A stretch of 61,259 bases of DNA, from NCBI GenBank assembly GCA_023393115.1, contig JAEWMS010000041.1, positions 1-61,259 of the forward strand, read 5' to 3'. The stretch comes from Bacillota bacterium. GTDB taxonomy: Bacteria; Bacillota; Clostridia; Acetivibrionales; DSM-1351. Under the pieces are notes generated by a model. The model was given only the letters and a program-made list of their open reading frames with translations. It did no database searches and was not told the origin of the DNA. The position numbers and the translations under genes were made by a program. How positions within the stretch are numbered: position 1 is the stretch's first letter; each line of letters begins with the position of its first letter. Below, in pieces: positions 44,087 through 53,271 of this stretch.

Positions 44087-45949
44087 TTACGAAGCTTCAG
44101 CCTCTTCAAACTGACTATTGTACAGTTGTGCATAGAACCCTTCTGCCTTCAGTAATTCCTCATGTGTACCCTGCTCAACTATATCACCGTTTTTCATAAC
44201 CAGAATCAAATCGGCATCTCTGATGGTTGAAAGCCTGTGCGCTATGATAAAGCTGGTCCTGTTTTTCATCAGGTTTTCCAATGCCTTTTGTATTAACACT
44301 TCGGTTCTGGTATCAACTGAGCTGGTTGCTTCGTCCAGTATCAAGATCTTTGGATCTGACAATATGGCACGGGCAATGGTCAAAAGCTGTTTCTGCCCCT
44401 GTGACACATTGTTTGCTTCTTCATTGAGAACCATATTATATCCGTCAGGTAATGTCTTGATAAAATGGTGAGCATGTGCAGCCTTGGCAGCTTGAATAAC
44501 CTCATCATCAGTTGCATCGAGCCTTCCGTAACGGATGTTTTCCATTATGGTACCGTTAAACAGCCAGGTATCCTGTAGCACCATACCAAACATATCTCTC
44601 AGATCATTTCTTCTGAAGTCCATTGAATTTATACCATCAATAAATATATCTCCGCTGTTGAGATCATAGAAACGCATCAGCAATTTAACAATTGTAGTTT
44701 TTCCTGCTCCGGTTGGCCCGACTATAGCAACCCTCTGACCGGGTTTAATTACAGCAGAGAAATCATTAATTACTATATTCTCAGGGTTGTAACCAAAATG
44801 AACCTTTTCAAATTTTACCTCACCGGTTACAGCTTGAGTACTTGCAGGATTTTCAACATCCTTTGGCTCTTCTGCTTCAGCAAGGAAGGCAAAGACTCTT
44901 TCAGCTGCCGCAGCTGTTGACTGCAGGATATTGGCAATTTGAGCAGCCTGACCAATCGGCTGCTGGAAGTTTCTTACGTACTGTACAAAGGAAACAATAT
45001 CCCCAACCTTAATGGTCCCCTTAATTGTCAGCCAACCTCCCAGTATTGTTACAAATACATATCCGATATTGCCTATGAAGCTCATTACCGGAGGCATCAT
45101 ACCTGACAGAAACTGTGATTTCCATGCTGCCTTATGCAGCTTGTCATTAATGCTGTTAAACTCATCAAGAGCTTTTTCTTCACCGTTAAAGGCCTTCATT
45201 ATATTATGACCGCTGAAGACTTCTTCAACGTGACCATTAACTTTACCAAGAGATTCCTGCTGAGTTTTGAAATATTTCTGTGATTGTTTAACGATTACAC
45301 TAATAAATATTACTGAAATAGGAACAATCATAACAGCAATAAGGGTCATAAGCCAGCTGATAGTCAGCATCATTACAAGTACACCAATCAATGTTGTAAA
45401 GGAGGTTATCATCTGGAACAAGCTCTGGTTCAAGGTCTGACTGACTGTATCCACATCGTTTGTAACCCTCGACAATACCTCTCCATGTGTCATCTTGTCA
45501 AAATATTTCAGCGGTAAACGGTTAATTTTCTCAGATATTTCTTTTCTGAGATTATAGGATACCTTTTGAGCCACCCCTGACATAATAAAGCCGCCAATAA
45601 AGGAAAACAGGGAGCTTACAGCATAAATGAGAATCAGTATTATTATGGTTCTTGCGATAAAATCAAAATCTATAGAACCGCCGGTAGCTTTGCCAACCAG
45701 TCCCTCATAGAGTTTTGTTATGGCCCCACCCAGGATTTTGGGACCTCTGATACTGATAATTACACCAACAATCGCAAATATAAATACAAATATAATCTGT
45801 GGGATGAATGGCTTTATATAAGTCAAAAGCTTCTTCATAGTACCCTTAAAGTCCTTTGGTTTTTCAGGTGGCATACCGCCCATGGGACCGCCGCCCATTG
45901 GGCCATGTCCTCTTTTGGAGGTGTGTTTTGAATTTTCATTTTTACTCAT
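44087..45949 (-). CDS. ABC exporter half-transporter, subunit B
   Basis: The 620-residue protein has a Gly/Met/Pro-rich cytosolic start (HGPMGGGPMGGMPP), six membrane helices in a type IV exporter fold, and an ATPase domain with Walker A GPTGAGKTT, signature VSQGQKQLLTIARAI and Walker B ILILDEATSSVDTRT. The signature has Ser-Gln-Gly rather than Ser-Gly-Gly, which is common in one subunit of heterodimeric exporters (YfiC/LmrD-like). It overlaps the upstream half-transporter by 4 bp (ATGA), so the two almost certainly form a heterodimer. Likely substrates are drugs or peptides. Control by the divergent MarR regulator is probable. Confidence 0.93.
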   Translation of the reverse strand: MSKNENSKHTSKRGHGPMGGGPMGGMPPEKPKDFKGTMKKLLTYIKPFIPQIIFVFIFAIVGVIISIRGPKILGGAITKLYEGLVGKATGGSIDFDFIARTIIILILIYAVSSLFSFIGGFIMSGVAQKVSYNLRKEISEKINRLPLKYFDKMTHGEVLSRVTNDVDTVSQTLNQSLFQMITSFTTLIGVLVMMLTISWLMTLIAVMIVPISVIFISVIVKQSQKYFKTQQESLGKVNGHVEEVFSGHNIMKAFNGEEKALDEFNSINDKLHKAAWKSQFLSGMMPPVMSFIGNIGYVFVTILGGWLTIKGTIKVGDIVSFVQYVRNFQQPIGQAAQIANILQSTAAAAERVFAFLAEAEEPKDVENPASTQAVTGEVKFEKVHFGYNPENIVINDFSAVIKPGQRVAIVGPTGAGKTTIVKLLMRFYDLNSGDIFIDGINSMDFRRNDLRDMFGMVLQDTWLFNGTIMENIRYGRLDATDDEVIQAAKAAHAHHFIKTLPDGYNMVLNEEANNVSQGQKQLLTIARAILSDPKILILDEATSSVDTRTEVLIQKALENLMKNRTSFIIAHRLSTIRDADLILVMKNGDIVEQGTHEELLKAEGFYAQLYNSQFEEAEAS

Positions 45950-48201
45950 GCCAATTCCTCCTTTGACAGCTGTGATAGAGCTATCTGCTGATAAACCTCG
46001 CAGTTTTCAAGCAATTCTCCATGTGTACCCATACCAACAACTCTACCTTCGTCCAGGACCAGAATCTTATCAGCATTCATTACTGTGCTTATTCTCTGGG
46101 CTACTATCAGAACAGTTACACCTTGAGTTTTTGTCTTCAAGGCCCTTCTCAGAGCTGCGTCGGTCTTATAGTCAAGTGCCGAAAAGCTGTCATCAAAAAT
46201 GAATATCTCCGGCTTTTTAATAAGTGCTCTGGCAATTGAAAGTCTCTGTTTCTGACCTCCTGATACGTTTGTACCCCCCTGAGCAATTTCAGTCTTAAAG
46301 CCATCTTCTTTTTCACTTATAAACTCCGTTGCCTGCGCAATATCTGCTGCAAGCTTCATATCCTCTTCGCTTGCAGTCTCCAATCCATATTTCAGATTAC
46401 TTTCAATTGTTCCTGAGAACAGCATACCTTTTTGCGGAACATAGCCAATCTTATCTCTCAATTCTTTCTGAGGTACTTCTCTTATATCCACACCGTCAAC
46501 AAGTATCTGACCTGCTGTAACATCATAGAAACGAGGGATAAGGTTAATCAGTGTTGATTTTCCGCTGCCAGTACTACCTATGAAGGCAACAGTCTCTCCG
46601 GACTTTGCAGTAAAGGTTATATCTGAAAGTACTTCATCTTCAGCTCCGGGATATTTAAAGCCCACATTCTTGAATTCAATCATTCCTTTGAGATTCTTAT
46701 TCATTTCTTTTTTGTTTCCAGGATCTAAAATTGAGCCCTCTGTGTTGATGACTTCCGATATACGATTAATTGATACCAAGGCACGGGGTAAGGTTATTGA
46801 AACAATTGAAATCATAAGGAAGGCGAATATTATCTGCATTGCGTACTCTATAAATGCCATCATATTACCAACCTGCATATTTCCAAGATCCACCTGATGT
46901 GAACCCACCCAGACAATCAGCAGTGTTACTCCATTGAGTATAAGCATCATTAATGGAAACATTGCTGACATGGTTCTGCTTACAAACAGGTTTGTTTTTG
47001 TTAAATCCGAATTGGCTTTTTCAAATTTTTCCTCTTCCTTCTTTTGTGTTCCAAAGGCTCTGATTACAAGCATACCTGTCAAGGATTCTCGTGTAACCAG
47101 ATTCAGCTTATCAATAAGCTTTTGAATTATCTTGAATTTTGGAATAACTACTCCAAACATAACAAGTACAAGGCTAAGTATTGCAAGTACTGAAACGCCT
47201 ATCACCCAGGACATGGAGGTATCGGTATTCATCGCTTTTAAGAAACCCCCGATTCCGATGATTGGAGCGTAAAATACTATTCTTAAAAACATTACCATAA
47301 ACGTTTGAACCTGCTGAATATCATTGGTACATCTGGTTATAAGTGAGGAGGTTGAGAATTTGTCAAATTCAGTATTAGAAAATGCAACAACATTCTCAAA
47401 GACATTTCTTCTCAGACTTCTACCAAGACCTGCAGCTACTCTTGCAGCCAGTAAGCCCACAATAACTGCAGCTGTCATTCCTAGAAGTGCGACACCAAGC
47501 ATTTTTAATCCTGTCAGAAGGATATAGTTTGACTGCATTTTTCCTGTATCAGCGCCAAGGGCTTCGTATTCGCCTTTCACATATACCATCGCCCCTTGGC
47601 TTATGATGTTATCTGGCATTGACTCGAATTTTTTATCGATAGAATCCTGCATACCTTCAAGCTGCTCTTTAGGCATTTTGGCTAAGAGTTCAAAAGGGTC
47701 AGTATCGGCAGGAAGCTTCGCAAGATTTTGCGAAAGCTGATCATTAGCCGCTTCGCCGGCTTCTTGGAACGCCGCTATACCTTGAGTTTCCAGTGTATAA
47801 ACCATTAATTCCGTCTTACCCATAATTGATGTTAATTGATCGGTAATTTCCTCATCAATTTCATTAAGCTTATAAACGTCATTATTCGCAATCTCAGGGA
47901 ATTTCTTTGAATATTGGTCCAAATCTGCCTGTGTTATATTATCCTTTTCAATCAGAGTATAGTGGTTTAATACCTGAGTCTTTTCATCCTCCTTCATGAA
48001 AATGGTCAGCTTATCCATTTCTGTTTTTCTAATCAGGGTTGGTACTGCGTTTTCAATACCCTTCTGTTGAATACCTACATTAACAATATTGGACATATAG
48101 TCAGGGAGTGACAAGTCACATACTGCCTGCAAAAGTAAAAAAACTACTATTCCAATAATAGCTACAACATGAGGTTTCATGTGTTTTAATATTTTGCCCA
48201 T
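45946..48201 (-). CDS. ABC exporter half-transporter, subunit A
   Basis: The 751-residue half-transporter is longer than usual because about 180 residues (about 35-215, many Lys, Glu, Asp and Gln) lie between the first and second membrane helices, probably outside the cell. The ATPase has Walker A GSTGSGKST, the canonical signature VSGGQKQRLSIARAL, and IFIFDDSFSALDYKT where Asp replaces the usual catalytic Glu after Walker B. This fits the rule that one site of a heterodimeric exporter is degenerate. YfiB-like exporters share this large loop. It is the first gene of the operon; ATG at 48201. Confidence 0.92.
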   Translation of the reverse strand: MGKILKHMKPHVVAIIGIVVFLLLQAVCDLSLPDYMSNIVNVGIQQKGIENAVPTLIRKTEMDKLTIFMKEDEKTQVLNHYTLIEKDNITQADLDQYSKKFPEIANNDVYKLNEIDEEITDQLTSIMGKTELMVYTLETQGIAAFQEAGEAANDQLSQNLAKLPADTDPFELLAKMPKEQLEGMQDSIDKKFESMPDNIISQGAMVYVKGEYEALGADTGKMQSNYILLTGLKMLGVALLGMTAAVIVGLLAARVAAGLGRSLRRNVFENVVAFSNTEFDKFSTSSLITRCTNDIQQVQTFMVMFLRIVFYAPIIGIGGFLKAMNTDTSMSWVIGVSVLAILSLVLVMFGVVIPKFKIIQKLIDKLNLVTRESLTGMLVIRAFGTQKKEEEKFEKANSDLTKTNLFVSRTMSAMFPLMMLILNGVTLLIVWVGSHQVDLGNMQVGNMMAFIEYAMQIIFAFLMISIVSITLPRALVSINRISEVINTEGSILDPGNKKEMNKNLKGMIEFKNVGFKYPGAEDEVLSDITFTAKSGETVAFIGSTGSGKSTLINLIPRFYDVTAGQILVDGVDIREVPQKELRDKIGYVPQKGMLFSGTIESNLKYGLETASEEDMKLAADIAQATEFISEKEDGFKTEIAQGGTNVSGGQKQRLSIARALIKKPEIFIFDDSFSALDYKTDAALRRALKTKTQGVTVLIVAQRISTVMNADKILVLDEGRVVGMGTHGELLENCEVYQQIALSQLSKEELA

Positions 48202-48493
48202 ATTACTCCTTTCTTCTAAAAAGCAACAATTATCAGTCTCATAAACTATATCTAATTATAAATATATAACTATTATGTGTCAATAATTATTTTAATTGTA
48301 TAATTGTTATGATTAGTGTATAATATTTATGTTTAATTATTATACTTTAATTAGCACTTACCCGTTATTATATATTGTAAGCATAAAAATAATCATTAAA
48401 CCAATAACCATATATAATATACTACTAAGAACAGCTATTCAGTCATGTAAAATTCATATAATTTTTATCACTAACAGAAAGGAAGTTTTATAT
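48202..48493. promoter_or_regulatory. Divergent control region between exporter and MarR gene
   Basis: Very AT-rich. It includes overlapping inverted sequences such as AATTGTATAATTGTTAT and ATAACTATTATG around 48265-48312 that could hold the promoters and a MarR operator. The exact site is not resolved. Confidence 0.4.
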
Positions 48494-48940
48494 ATGTTTT
48501 CTAAGGATGATTTAATTGAAATATCCAACAGCCTATTTTTCTTATTCCTATCATTAAATAGTAAAATGATAAACCGTAATATCATGGTAAAAGGACTATC
48601 AGTTCCTCCTTCACATATGAAAGTTATTTTCTATCTGGTAAATAACGGCCCAAGTTCTGTATCGAAGATAGCCAATGATCTTGTAATTTCCAAGCCGAAT
48701 ATGACCCCTATAATCGATAACCTGATTACAGAGGGTTATGCAGTCAGATATGATGATCCCAATGACAGGCGCATTATTATTATAAAAACTACAGAAAAGG
48801 CTCATGATTTTTTAAGACAAAAGAGGCAGGAAACAGTTGAATACCTTTCAGATAAACTCTCAACCCTTAGCAATGAAGATATTGAGAACTTAAGGTCAAC
48901 ACTGCCGACATTGAGCAAGATTATCGGGAAGATCAAGTAA
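48494..48940 (+). CDS. MarR-family transcriptional regulator
   Basis: The 148-residue winged-helix protein has the family layout: dimerising N-terminal helix, recognition region (GPSSVSKIANDLVISKPNMTPIIDNLITEGYAVR) and the wing with DPNDRRIIIIKTTEKAHDFL, where the Asp-Arg-Arg is conserved. It probably represses the divergent ABC exporter and releases on binding an exported compound. AAAGGAAG precedes the ATG at 48494; a longer in-frame start at 48329 lacks a ribosome binding site and crosses the control region. Confidence 0.92.
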   Translation: MFSKDDLIEISNSLFFLFLSLNSKMINRNIMVKGLSVPPSHMKVIFYLVNNGPSSVSKIANDLVISKPNMTPIIDNLITEGYAVRYDDPNDRRIIIIKTTEKAHDFLRQKRQETVEYLSDKLSTLSNEDIENLRSTLPTLSKIIGKIK

Positions 48941-48947
48941 TATCTTC

Positions 48948-48976
48948 TTGACTGTACCTATAACAAGAACTATAAT
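48948..48976 (+). promoter_or_regulatory. Promoter of the glycine riboswitch-serCA unit
   Basis: TTGACT (48948-48953) and a perfect TATAAT (48971-48976) are 17 bp apart, some 35 bp before the riboswitch. Confidence 0.8.
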
Positions 48977-49009
48977 ATATAGTAATAATTAATTGAATAG
49001 CGTCGGATG

Positions 49010-49172
49010 ATTGATGGAGGAGAGTTCCCTGTGCTTAAGGCAAGGGGCACCGAAGGAGTAGCACTCTCAGGTAAAAAAGGACTTTATCAGGACGGATCTC
49101 TGGAGAGACCAATGTTGGCGCCGAAGGGGCAATACGGATTATTCCGTCAATCTCTCAGGCAAAAGGACAGAG
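49010..49172 (+). ncRNA. Tandem glycine riboswitch
   Basis: Two aptamers in the classic order. The first runs from GATGGAGGAGAGTTCCC through GGGGCACCGAAGGAGTAGC to ACTCTCAGGTAAAAAAGGAC (49013-49083). After a short linker, the second runs from GGATCTCTGGAGAGACC through GGCGCCGAAGGGGCAATACGG to TCTCTCAGGCAAAAGGACAG (49094-49171). Both carry the conserved CGAAGG and CTCAGG(C/T)AAAA(A/-)GGAC motifs. A terminator follows before serC, so glycine binding most likely turns serC-serA off. Confidence 0.95.
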
Positions 49173-49230
49173 TATGCAATAATAACTATTATTTATAGTT
49201 TTATTTTGTGTTTTCTTTACGTTTTCAGAG

Positions 49231-49266
49231 GTCAAATCATTCAGATTTGGCCTTTATATATTTTTA
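49231..49266 (+). terminator. Riboswitch expression-platform terminator
   Basis: AGGTCAAATC (49231-49240) pairs with GATTTGGCCT (49246-49255) over a 5-nt loop, with TTATATATTTTT after it. It lies 35 bp before the serC start and is well placed to be controlled by the riboswitch. Confidence 0.8.
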
Positions 49267-49300
49267 TCAAATATTTATTAAAGAAAAAGGAGTGTTTAAA

Positions 49301-50377
49301 ATGAATAGAGTTTATAATTTTTCTGCCGGACCCTCAATGCTTCCGGAACCAGTTTTGGCTAAAGCTGCCAAAGAAATGTTAAATTACAATGGTACAGGTA
49401 TGTCTGTGATGGAAATGTCCCACAGATCAAAAGTTTATGTTTCCATAATCGAAAATACTGAGAGTCTTATCCGTAAGCTAATGAAAATTGATGATTCCTA
49501 CTCAGTGCTATTTCTACAGGGCGGAGCCTCCTCACAGTTTTCAATGATTCCATTGAATCTTTTCAGCAAGTATAAAAAAGCAGACTTTATTAATACCGGT
49601 AACTGGTCCAAAAAAGCAATATCAGAAGCAAAGCGTTATGGTTCAGCCAATATCATTGCATCTTCAGAAGAAACCAACTTCACATTTATACCCGAAAATT
49701 ATACCATTTCTCAAGATGTTGATTATGTTCACATCACCAGCAATAACACCCTTGAGGGTACACGATATACAAACTATCCTGAAACAGGTAACATCCCTCT
49801 TGTGGCCGATATGTCAAGTGATATAATGTCTACAGAAATCGACGTTAACAAGTTTGGACTCATTTATGCAGGTGCACAGAAAAACCTTGGTCCAGCCGGC
49901 CTTACAATAGTTATAATTAAGAATGACTTAATTGGAAAGCACCTGGATATTACTCCAACCATGATGAGATATGAGACCCATGCCAAGGAAAAATCTCTTT
50001 ATAATACTCCTCCCTGCTATAGTATTTATATTGCAGGTCTGGTGTTCAAATGGCTTGATGATATGGGTGGCATAAAAGCAATTGAAAAGGTTAATATTGA
50101 AAAGGCTGCCATCCTTTATAATTTCCTTGATGAATCAAAAATGTTTATAAACAAGGTAAATGTAAAGGACAGATCCCTTATGAATATTCCTTTCACAGCT
50201 CCAACCGATGAGTTAAACGAAAAGTTTATAAAGGAAGCTGAACAGGCCGGTCTCTGCACCCTACGCGGACATCGCCTGATAGGTGGTATGAGAGCAAGTA
50301 TCTACAATGCAATGCCAGTAGAGGGTGTAATCAAGCTGGTGGAATTTATGAAGAAATTTGAGCTTGAAAACAAATAG
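49301..50377 (+). CDS. serC: Phosphoserine aminotransferase
   Basis: SerC converts 3-phosphohydroxypyruvate and glutamate to phosphoserine. The 358-residue PLP enzyme begins RVYNFSAGPSMLPEPVLAKAA, with MSVMEMSHRSKVY, FLQGGASSQFSMIPLN and the PLP lysine in YAGAQKNLGPAGLTIVI, then MMRYETHAKEKSLYNTPPC. All are family marks. Start at the ATG 49301 after AAAGGAG; an in-frame start at 49208 would translate the terminator and is rejected. Followed by serA after 22 bp. It should be controlled by the upstream glycine riboswitch. Confidence 0.97.
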   Translation: MNRVYNFSAGPSMLPEPVLAKAAKEMLNYNGTGMSVMEMSHRSKVYVSIIENTESLIRKLMKIDDSYSVLFLQGGASSQFSMIPLNLFSKYKKADFINTGNWSKKAISEAKRYGSANIIASSEETNFTFIPENYTISQDVDYVHITSNNTLEGTRYTNYPETGNIPLVADMSSDIMSTEIDVNKFGLIYAGAQKNLGPAGLTIVIIKNDLIGKHLDITPTMMRYETHAKEKSLYNTPPCYSIYIAGLVFKWLDDMGGIKAIEKVNIEKAAILYNFLDESKMFINKVNVKDRSLMNIPFTAPTDELNEKFIKEAEQAGLCTLRGHRLIGGMRASIYNAMPVEGVIKLVEFMKKFELENK

Positions 50378-50399
50378 TTGAATGAGAGGATGATTCAGT

Positions 50400-51578
50400 A
50401 TGTACAAGATACAAATGTTAAATAAAATAGCCAATTGCGGACTTGATCTGCTGCCAGAGGACAACTATACAATCTCCACAGAAGAGGTTAATCCAGACGG
50501 CATACTTGTTAGAAGCGCCAATATGCTTGATATGGAGTTACCAAAGAGCCTTAAGGCTATCGCAAGAGCAGGTGCAGGAGTTAACAATATTCCAATTGAA
50601 AAATGTACCGAAAAAGGAATAGTTGTTTTCAATACTCCGGGAGCAAATTCCACAGGAGTAAAGGAACTTGTTATTGCCTCTCTTTTGCTTTCCTCAAGAA
50701 AAATCGTAAAAGGCATAGAATGGGCTCAATCCTTAAAGGGCAAAGGCGACGAAGTTCCAAAACTGATTGAGAAAGGTAAGTCCCAGTTTGAAGGTCCTGA
50801 AATTAAGAATAAGAAAATCGGTGTTATTGGTTTGGGTGCAATTGGTGTAATGGTTGCAAACGACTGTATCTCATTAGGTATGGAAGTTATGGGCTATGAT
50901 CCCTATATTTCAGTAAAAGCGGCCTGGGGCCTTTCAAGTTCTGTTATAAGAGCTACAAGCCTGGATCATCTGCTCTCAACCTGCGATTATATAACAATTC
51001 ATGTACCATTAACAAATGAGACAAAAAATACTTTAAATAAAGAAAAATTCGAAGTAATGAAAAAAGGTATAAGAATCATCAACCTTGCCCGCGGTGGTCT
51101 GGTTTCAAACAAGGATTTACTCGAAGCCATCAGTAACGGTACAGTTGCCTGCTATGTAACTGACTTCCCAGAGGATGAACTGCTGGGTATAAATGAAATA
51201 ATCACTATCCCACATCTCGGTGCTTCTACTCCCGAATCGGAAGAAAATTGCGCTGTTATGGCTGTAAATCAGTTAAGTGATTACCTTGAATCAGGGATGA
51301 TTAAGAATTCGGTAAACTTCCCGGATTGTGATATGCTGCCTACCGATAAAACAAGAATCATTACTGTTCATCGTAATATCCCAAATATGATCGGGCAGAT
51401 GACCACTATACTTGCAGCAAATAAAATCAATATAGCCGACATGCTTACACGTCACAAGGATACTATAGGTTATAATGTAATCGATATAGAAGGTGACTGG
51501 AATGAGGAAGTAATTGATAAAATAAGAGCAATTGACGGGGTTAAGAACGTAAGGGTTATTATACCTCAGAATAAGTAA
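50400..51578 (+). CDS. serA: D-3-phosphoglycerate dehydrogenase
   Basis: SerA oxidises 3-phosphoglycerate, the committed step of serine synthesis. The 392-residue protein has the split substrate domain, the NAD-binding GVIGLGAIGVMVAND, the Arg in INLARGGLVSNKDLLEAI, catalytic Glu/His region IPHLGASTPESEENC, and a C-terminal ACT domain (about 320-392, TRIITVHRNIPNMIGQMTTIL) that usually senses serine. It is the short type without the extra intervening domain. GAGAGG lies before the ATG. No phosphoserine phosphatase (serB) is seen nearby. Confidence 0.96.
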   Translation: MYKIQMLNKIANCGLDLLPEDNYTISTEEVNPDGILVRSANMLDMELPKSLKAIARAGAGVNNIPIEKCTEKGIVVFNTPGANSTGVKELVIASLLLSSRKIVKGIEWAQSLKGKGDEVPKLIEKGKSQFEGPEIKNKKIGVIGLGAIGVMVANDCISLGMEVMGYDPYISVKAAWGLSSSVIRATSLDHLLSTCDYITIHVPLTNETKNTLNKEKFEVMKKGIRIINLARGGLVSNKDLLEAISNGTVACYVTDFPEDELLGINEIITIPHLGASTPESEENCAVMAVNQLSDYLESGMIKNSVNFPDCDMLPTDKTRIITVHRNIPNMIGQMTTILAANKINIADMLTRHKDTIGYNVIDIEGDWNEEVIDKIRAIDGVKNVRVIIPQNK

Positions 51579-51656
51579 ATTCCACATATAATATAAGGTA
51601 TTTTAGAAATATGTACCAAAGCGAGGGCTGTTGCATAACAATATGGATTAATGTAT

Positions 51657-51809
51657 GTTATAAAGAAAGTTATTGTACATGAGGACAGCTCATAAAAATG
51701 TGGAAGGATGGTTAAAAACAGTTTGAGGAATTTGATGACAAGAAAATTACTCAAACTGTTTTGTGTCCGACACATTTTTATGAGTTGTTCGGGAGTACAC
51801 TGATACGGA
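51657..51809. repeat. MITE-like imperfect palindrome, copy B
   Basis: An inverted copy of the 27643-27796 element, from GTTATAAAGAAAGTTATTGT to ACTGATACGGA at the far end. Arms ACAGCTCATAAAAATG / CATTTTTATGAGTTGT and AAAACAGTTTGAG / CTCAAACTGTTTT pair; several differences from copy A are compensatory (GAAAT/ATTTC to AAAAT/ATTTT). It lies 78 bp after serA and may terminate it. Confidence 0.85.
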
Positions 51810-51858
51810 TGTTTTTTAAATACATTAATTTTATAGTTATGTGGCACCCCCGCTCATT

Positions 51859-52104
51859 TTATTTAGTTTTTAAGCTCTCAAGTTTTGGAGTTAATTTTTC
51901 GATCATTCCCTTTGGAGCTTTTTCTTTAAACATTTTTAAACACAACTCTTCGGTTACTACCTTTACCTTGTTTTTAACTATCCAATCTTGAATTTCATGT
52001 TTAACTAGCCCTGAGAAGATTGAAGGAACAGCATCCATAACCAGATCGAACATCTTTTTACTGTTTCCTTCCCAGGTCAAAGTATCCAGAACAGAACCCT
52101 TCAT
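51859..52104 (-). CDS. Small helical protein, possibly PCP_red-like
   Basis: An 81-residue protein with a strong start (TAGGAGG, 7 nt, ATG). The segment from DAVPSIFSGLVKHEIQDWI to KVVTEELCLKMFKEK resembles the short domain found at the end of the light-independent protochlorophyllide reductase B subunit (pattern: a Pro, then an Arg/Lys helix, then VT-E). In non-photosynthetic bacteria this domain occurs alone, with unknown role. The ending is Lys-rich. It lies between the MITE-like repeat and ddh, on the same strand as ddh. Confidence 0.55.
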   Translation of the reverse strand: MKGSVLDTLTWEGNSKKMFDLVMDAVPSIFSGLVKHEIQDWIVKNKVKVVTEELCLKMFKEKAPKGMIEKLTPKLESLKTK

Positions 52105-52223
52105 ATATTGCCTCCTAATATTCTACAAGTAGGTTTACAGGATATCATTACATTCTATGGCAATAATATGAAAACTGTTCATGTTTTACATCAATTAATT
52201 ATGTTCTGTATTAATAATTATTA

Positions 52224-53210
52224 TTATAGAAGCCTTTTAATCAATTCAAGATTGCTCTCAGCAGACAGGTAGGAAAGCGGAACATCAAAAACTGTTTTAG
52301 CTCCGGTATTTCCTTCCTTATTCATTCTGACTGCAGCTCTTGCGTATGCAACCAACACATTGGCTGTAAACTCAGGATTGCTGTCAAGCTTTAATGAAAA
52401 CTCAATGATATGTTTGTTTGAATCTTCGCCTGTACTTCCGCTTCTGAATACAAAGCCTCCATGGGGCATTTTTGAGTGGTTTTTCTTTAATTCTTCCTCT
52501 GAAATAAAATGTACTATGGTTTCATAATCAGAGAAATAATTGGGCATGTTCTTTATGTTAGCTTCAATTGCGGCTTTATCAGCACCTTCTTCAGCAACAA
52601 CGAAGCATTCTCTCAAATGCTTTTGTCTTGTTGTCAATTCAGGGTTGCTACCGCTTCTGACACTTTCTATTGCCTTATCAATAGGTATGGTATATTGAAT
52701 GCCATTTTTAACTCCTGCTACTCTTCTGATTGCATCGGAATGCCCCTGGCTAACGCCCTTGCCCCAGAAGGTATAGTCATTACCTACAGGAAGTATGGCT
52801 CCTGAAAGCATTCTTATCATTGAGAACAAGCCCGGATCCCAGCCCACAGAAATTATGCCTGTTTTTTTTGAAGCAGCTGCCACCTTATTTACCTTTTCGA
52901 AATATTCAGGTATTTTAGCATGTGTATCAAAGCTGTCAACAATATTGAACATTGTCGCGAATTCAGGTCCCTGCTCAGGCAGGTCAGTTGCAGAACCTCC
53001 GCACAGAATCATTACATCGATGTTCTCAGTATAATTCTTTGCCTCATTAATATTTACTACCTTTGCTCCAGGAGTATTTATTTTGAAGCTGTCAGCAGCT
53101 CTTCTTGTAAATACCGCTACAAGCTCAGTATCCGGATTTTGCTTTATGGCAGCTTCAACTCCTCTGCCTATGTTTCCGTATCCAACTATTCCGATTTTTA
53201 TCTTACTCAT
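52224..53210 (-). CDS. ddh: meso-Diaminopimelate dehydrogenase
   Basis: Ddh makes meso-DAP directly from tetrahydrodipicolinate, ammonia and NADPH. The 328-residue protein starts MSKIKIGIVGYGNIGRGVEAAI (Rossmann site), then VAVFTRRAAD, MILCGGSATDLPEQGPEFA and SVGWDPGLFSMIRML, all diagnostic of the one-step Ddh. ATG after GGAGGTC-like sequence. It lies 61 bp after lysA on the same strand. Meso-DAP is needed for peptidoglycan crosslinks, and lysA takes the same product on to lysine. Ammonia use also links it loosely to the urease genes elsewhere in the window. Confidence 0.95.
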   Translation of the reverse strand: MSKIKIGIVGYGNIGRGVEAAIKQNPDTELVAVFTRRAADSFKINTPGAKVVNINEAKNYTENIDVMILCGGSATDLPEQGPEFATMFNIVDSFDTHAKIPEYFEKVNKVAAASKKTGIISVGWDPGLFSMIRMLSGAILPVGNDYTFWGKGVSQGHSDAIRRVAGVKNGIQYTIPIDKAIESVRSGSNPELTTRQKHLRECFVVAEEGADKAAIEANIKNMPNYFSDYETIVHFISEEELKKNHSKMPHGGFVFRSGSTGEDSNKHIIEFSLKLDSNPEFTANVLVAYARAAVRMNKEGNTGAKTVFDVPLSYLSAESNLELIKRLL

Positions 53211-53271
53211 TTTAGACCTCCTAAGTCGCTTTAGTAATTTTGATTTAGTTATTATACGTATAACTTATCTG

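Noticed and set aside
49007..49198. 63-codon frame ahead of serC
   Set aside because: It coincides with the tandem glycine riboswitch, whose conserved motifs account for it.
51566..51847. 93-codon minus-strand frame after serA
   Set aside because: It runs through the MITE-like palindrome, which is non-coding in its other copy.
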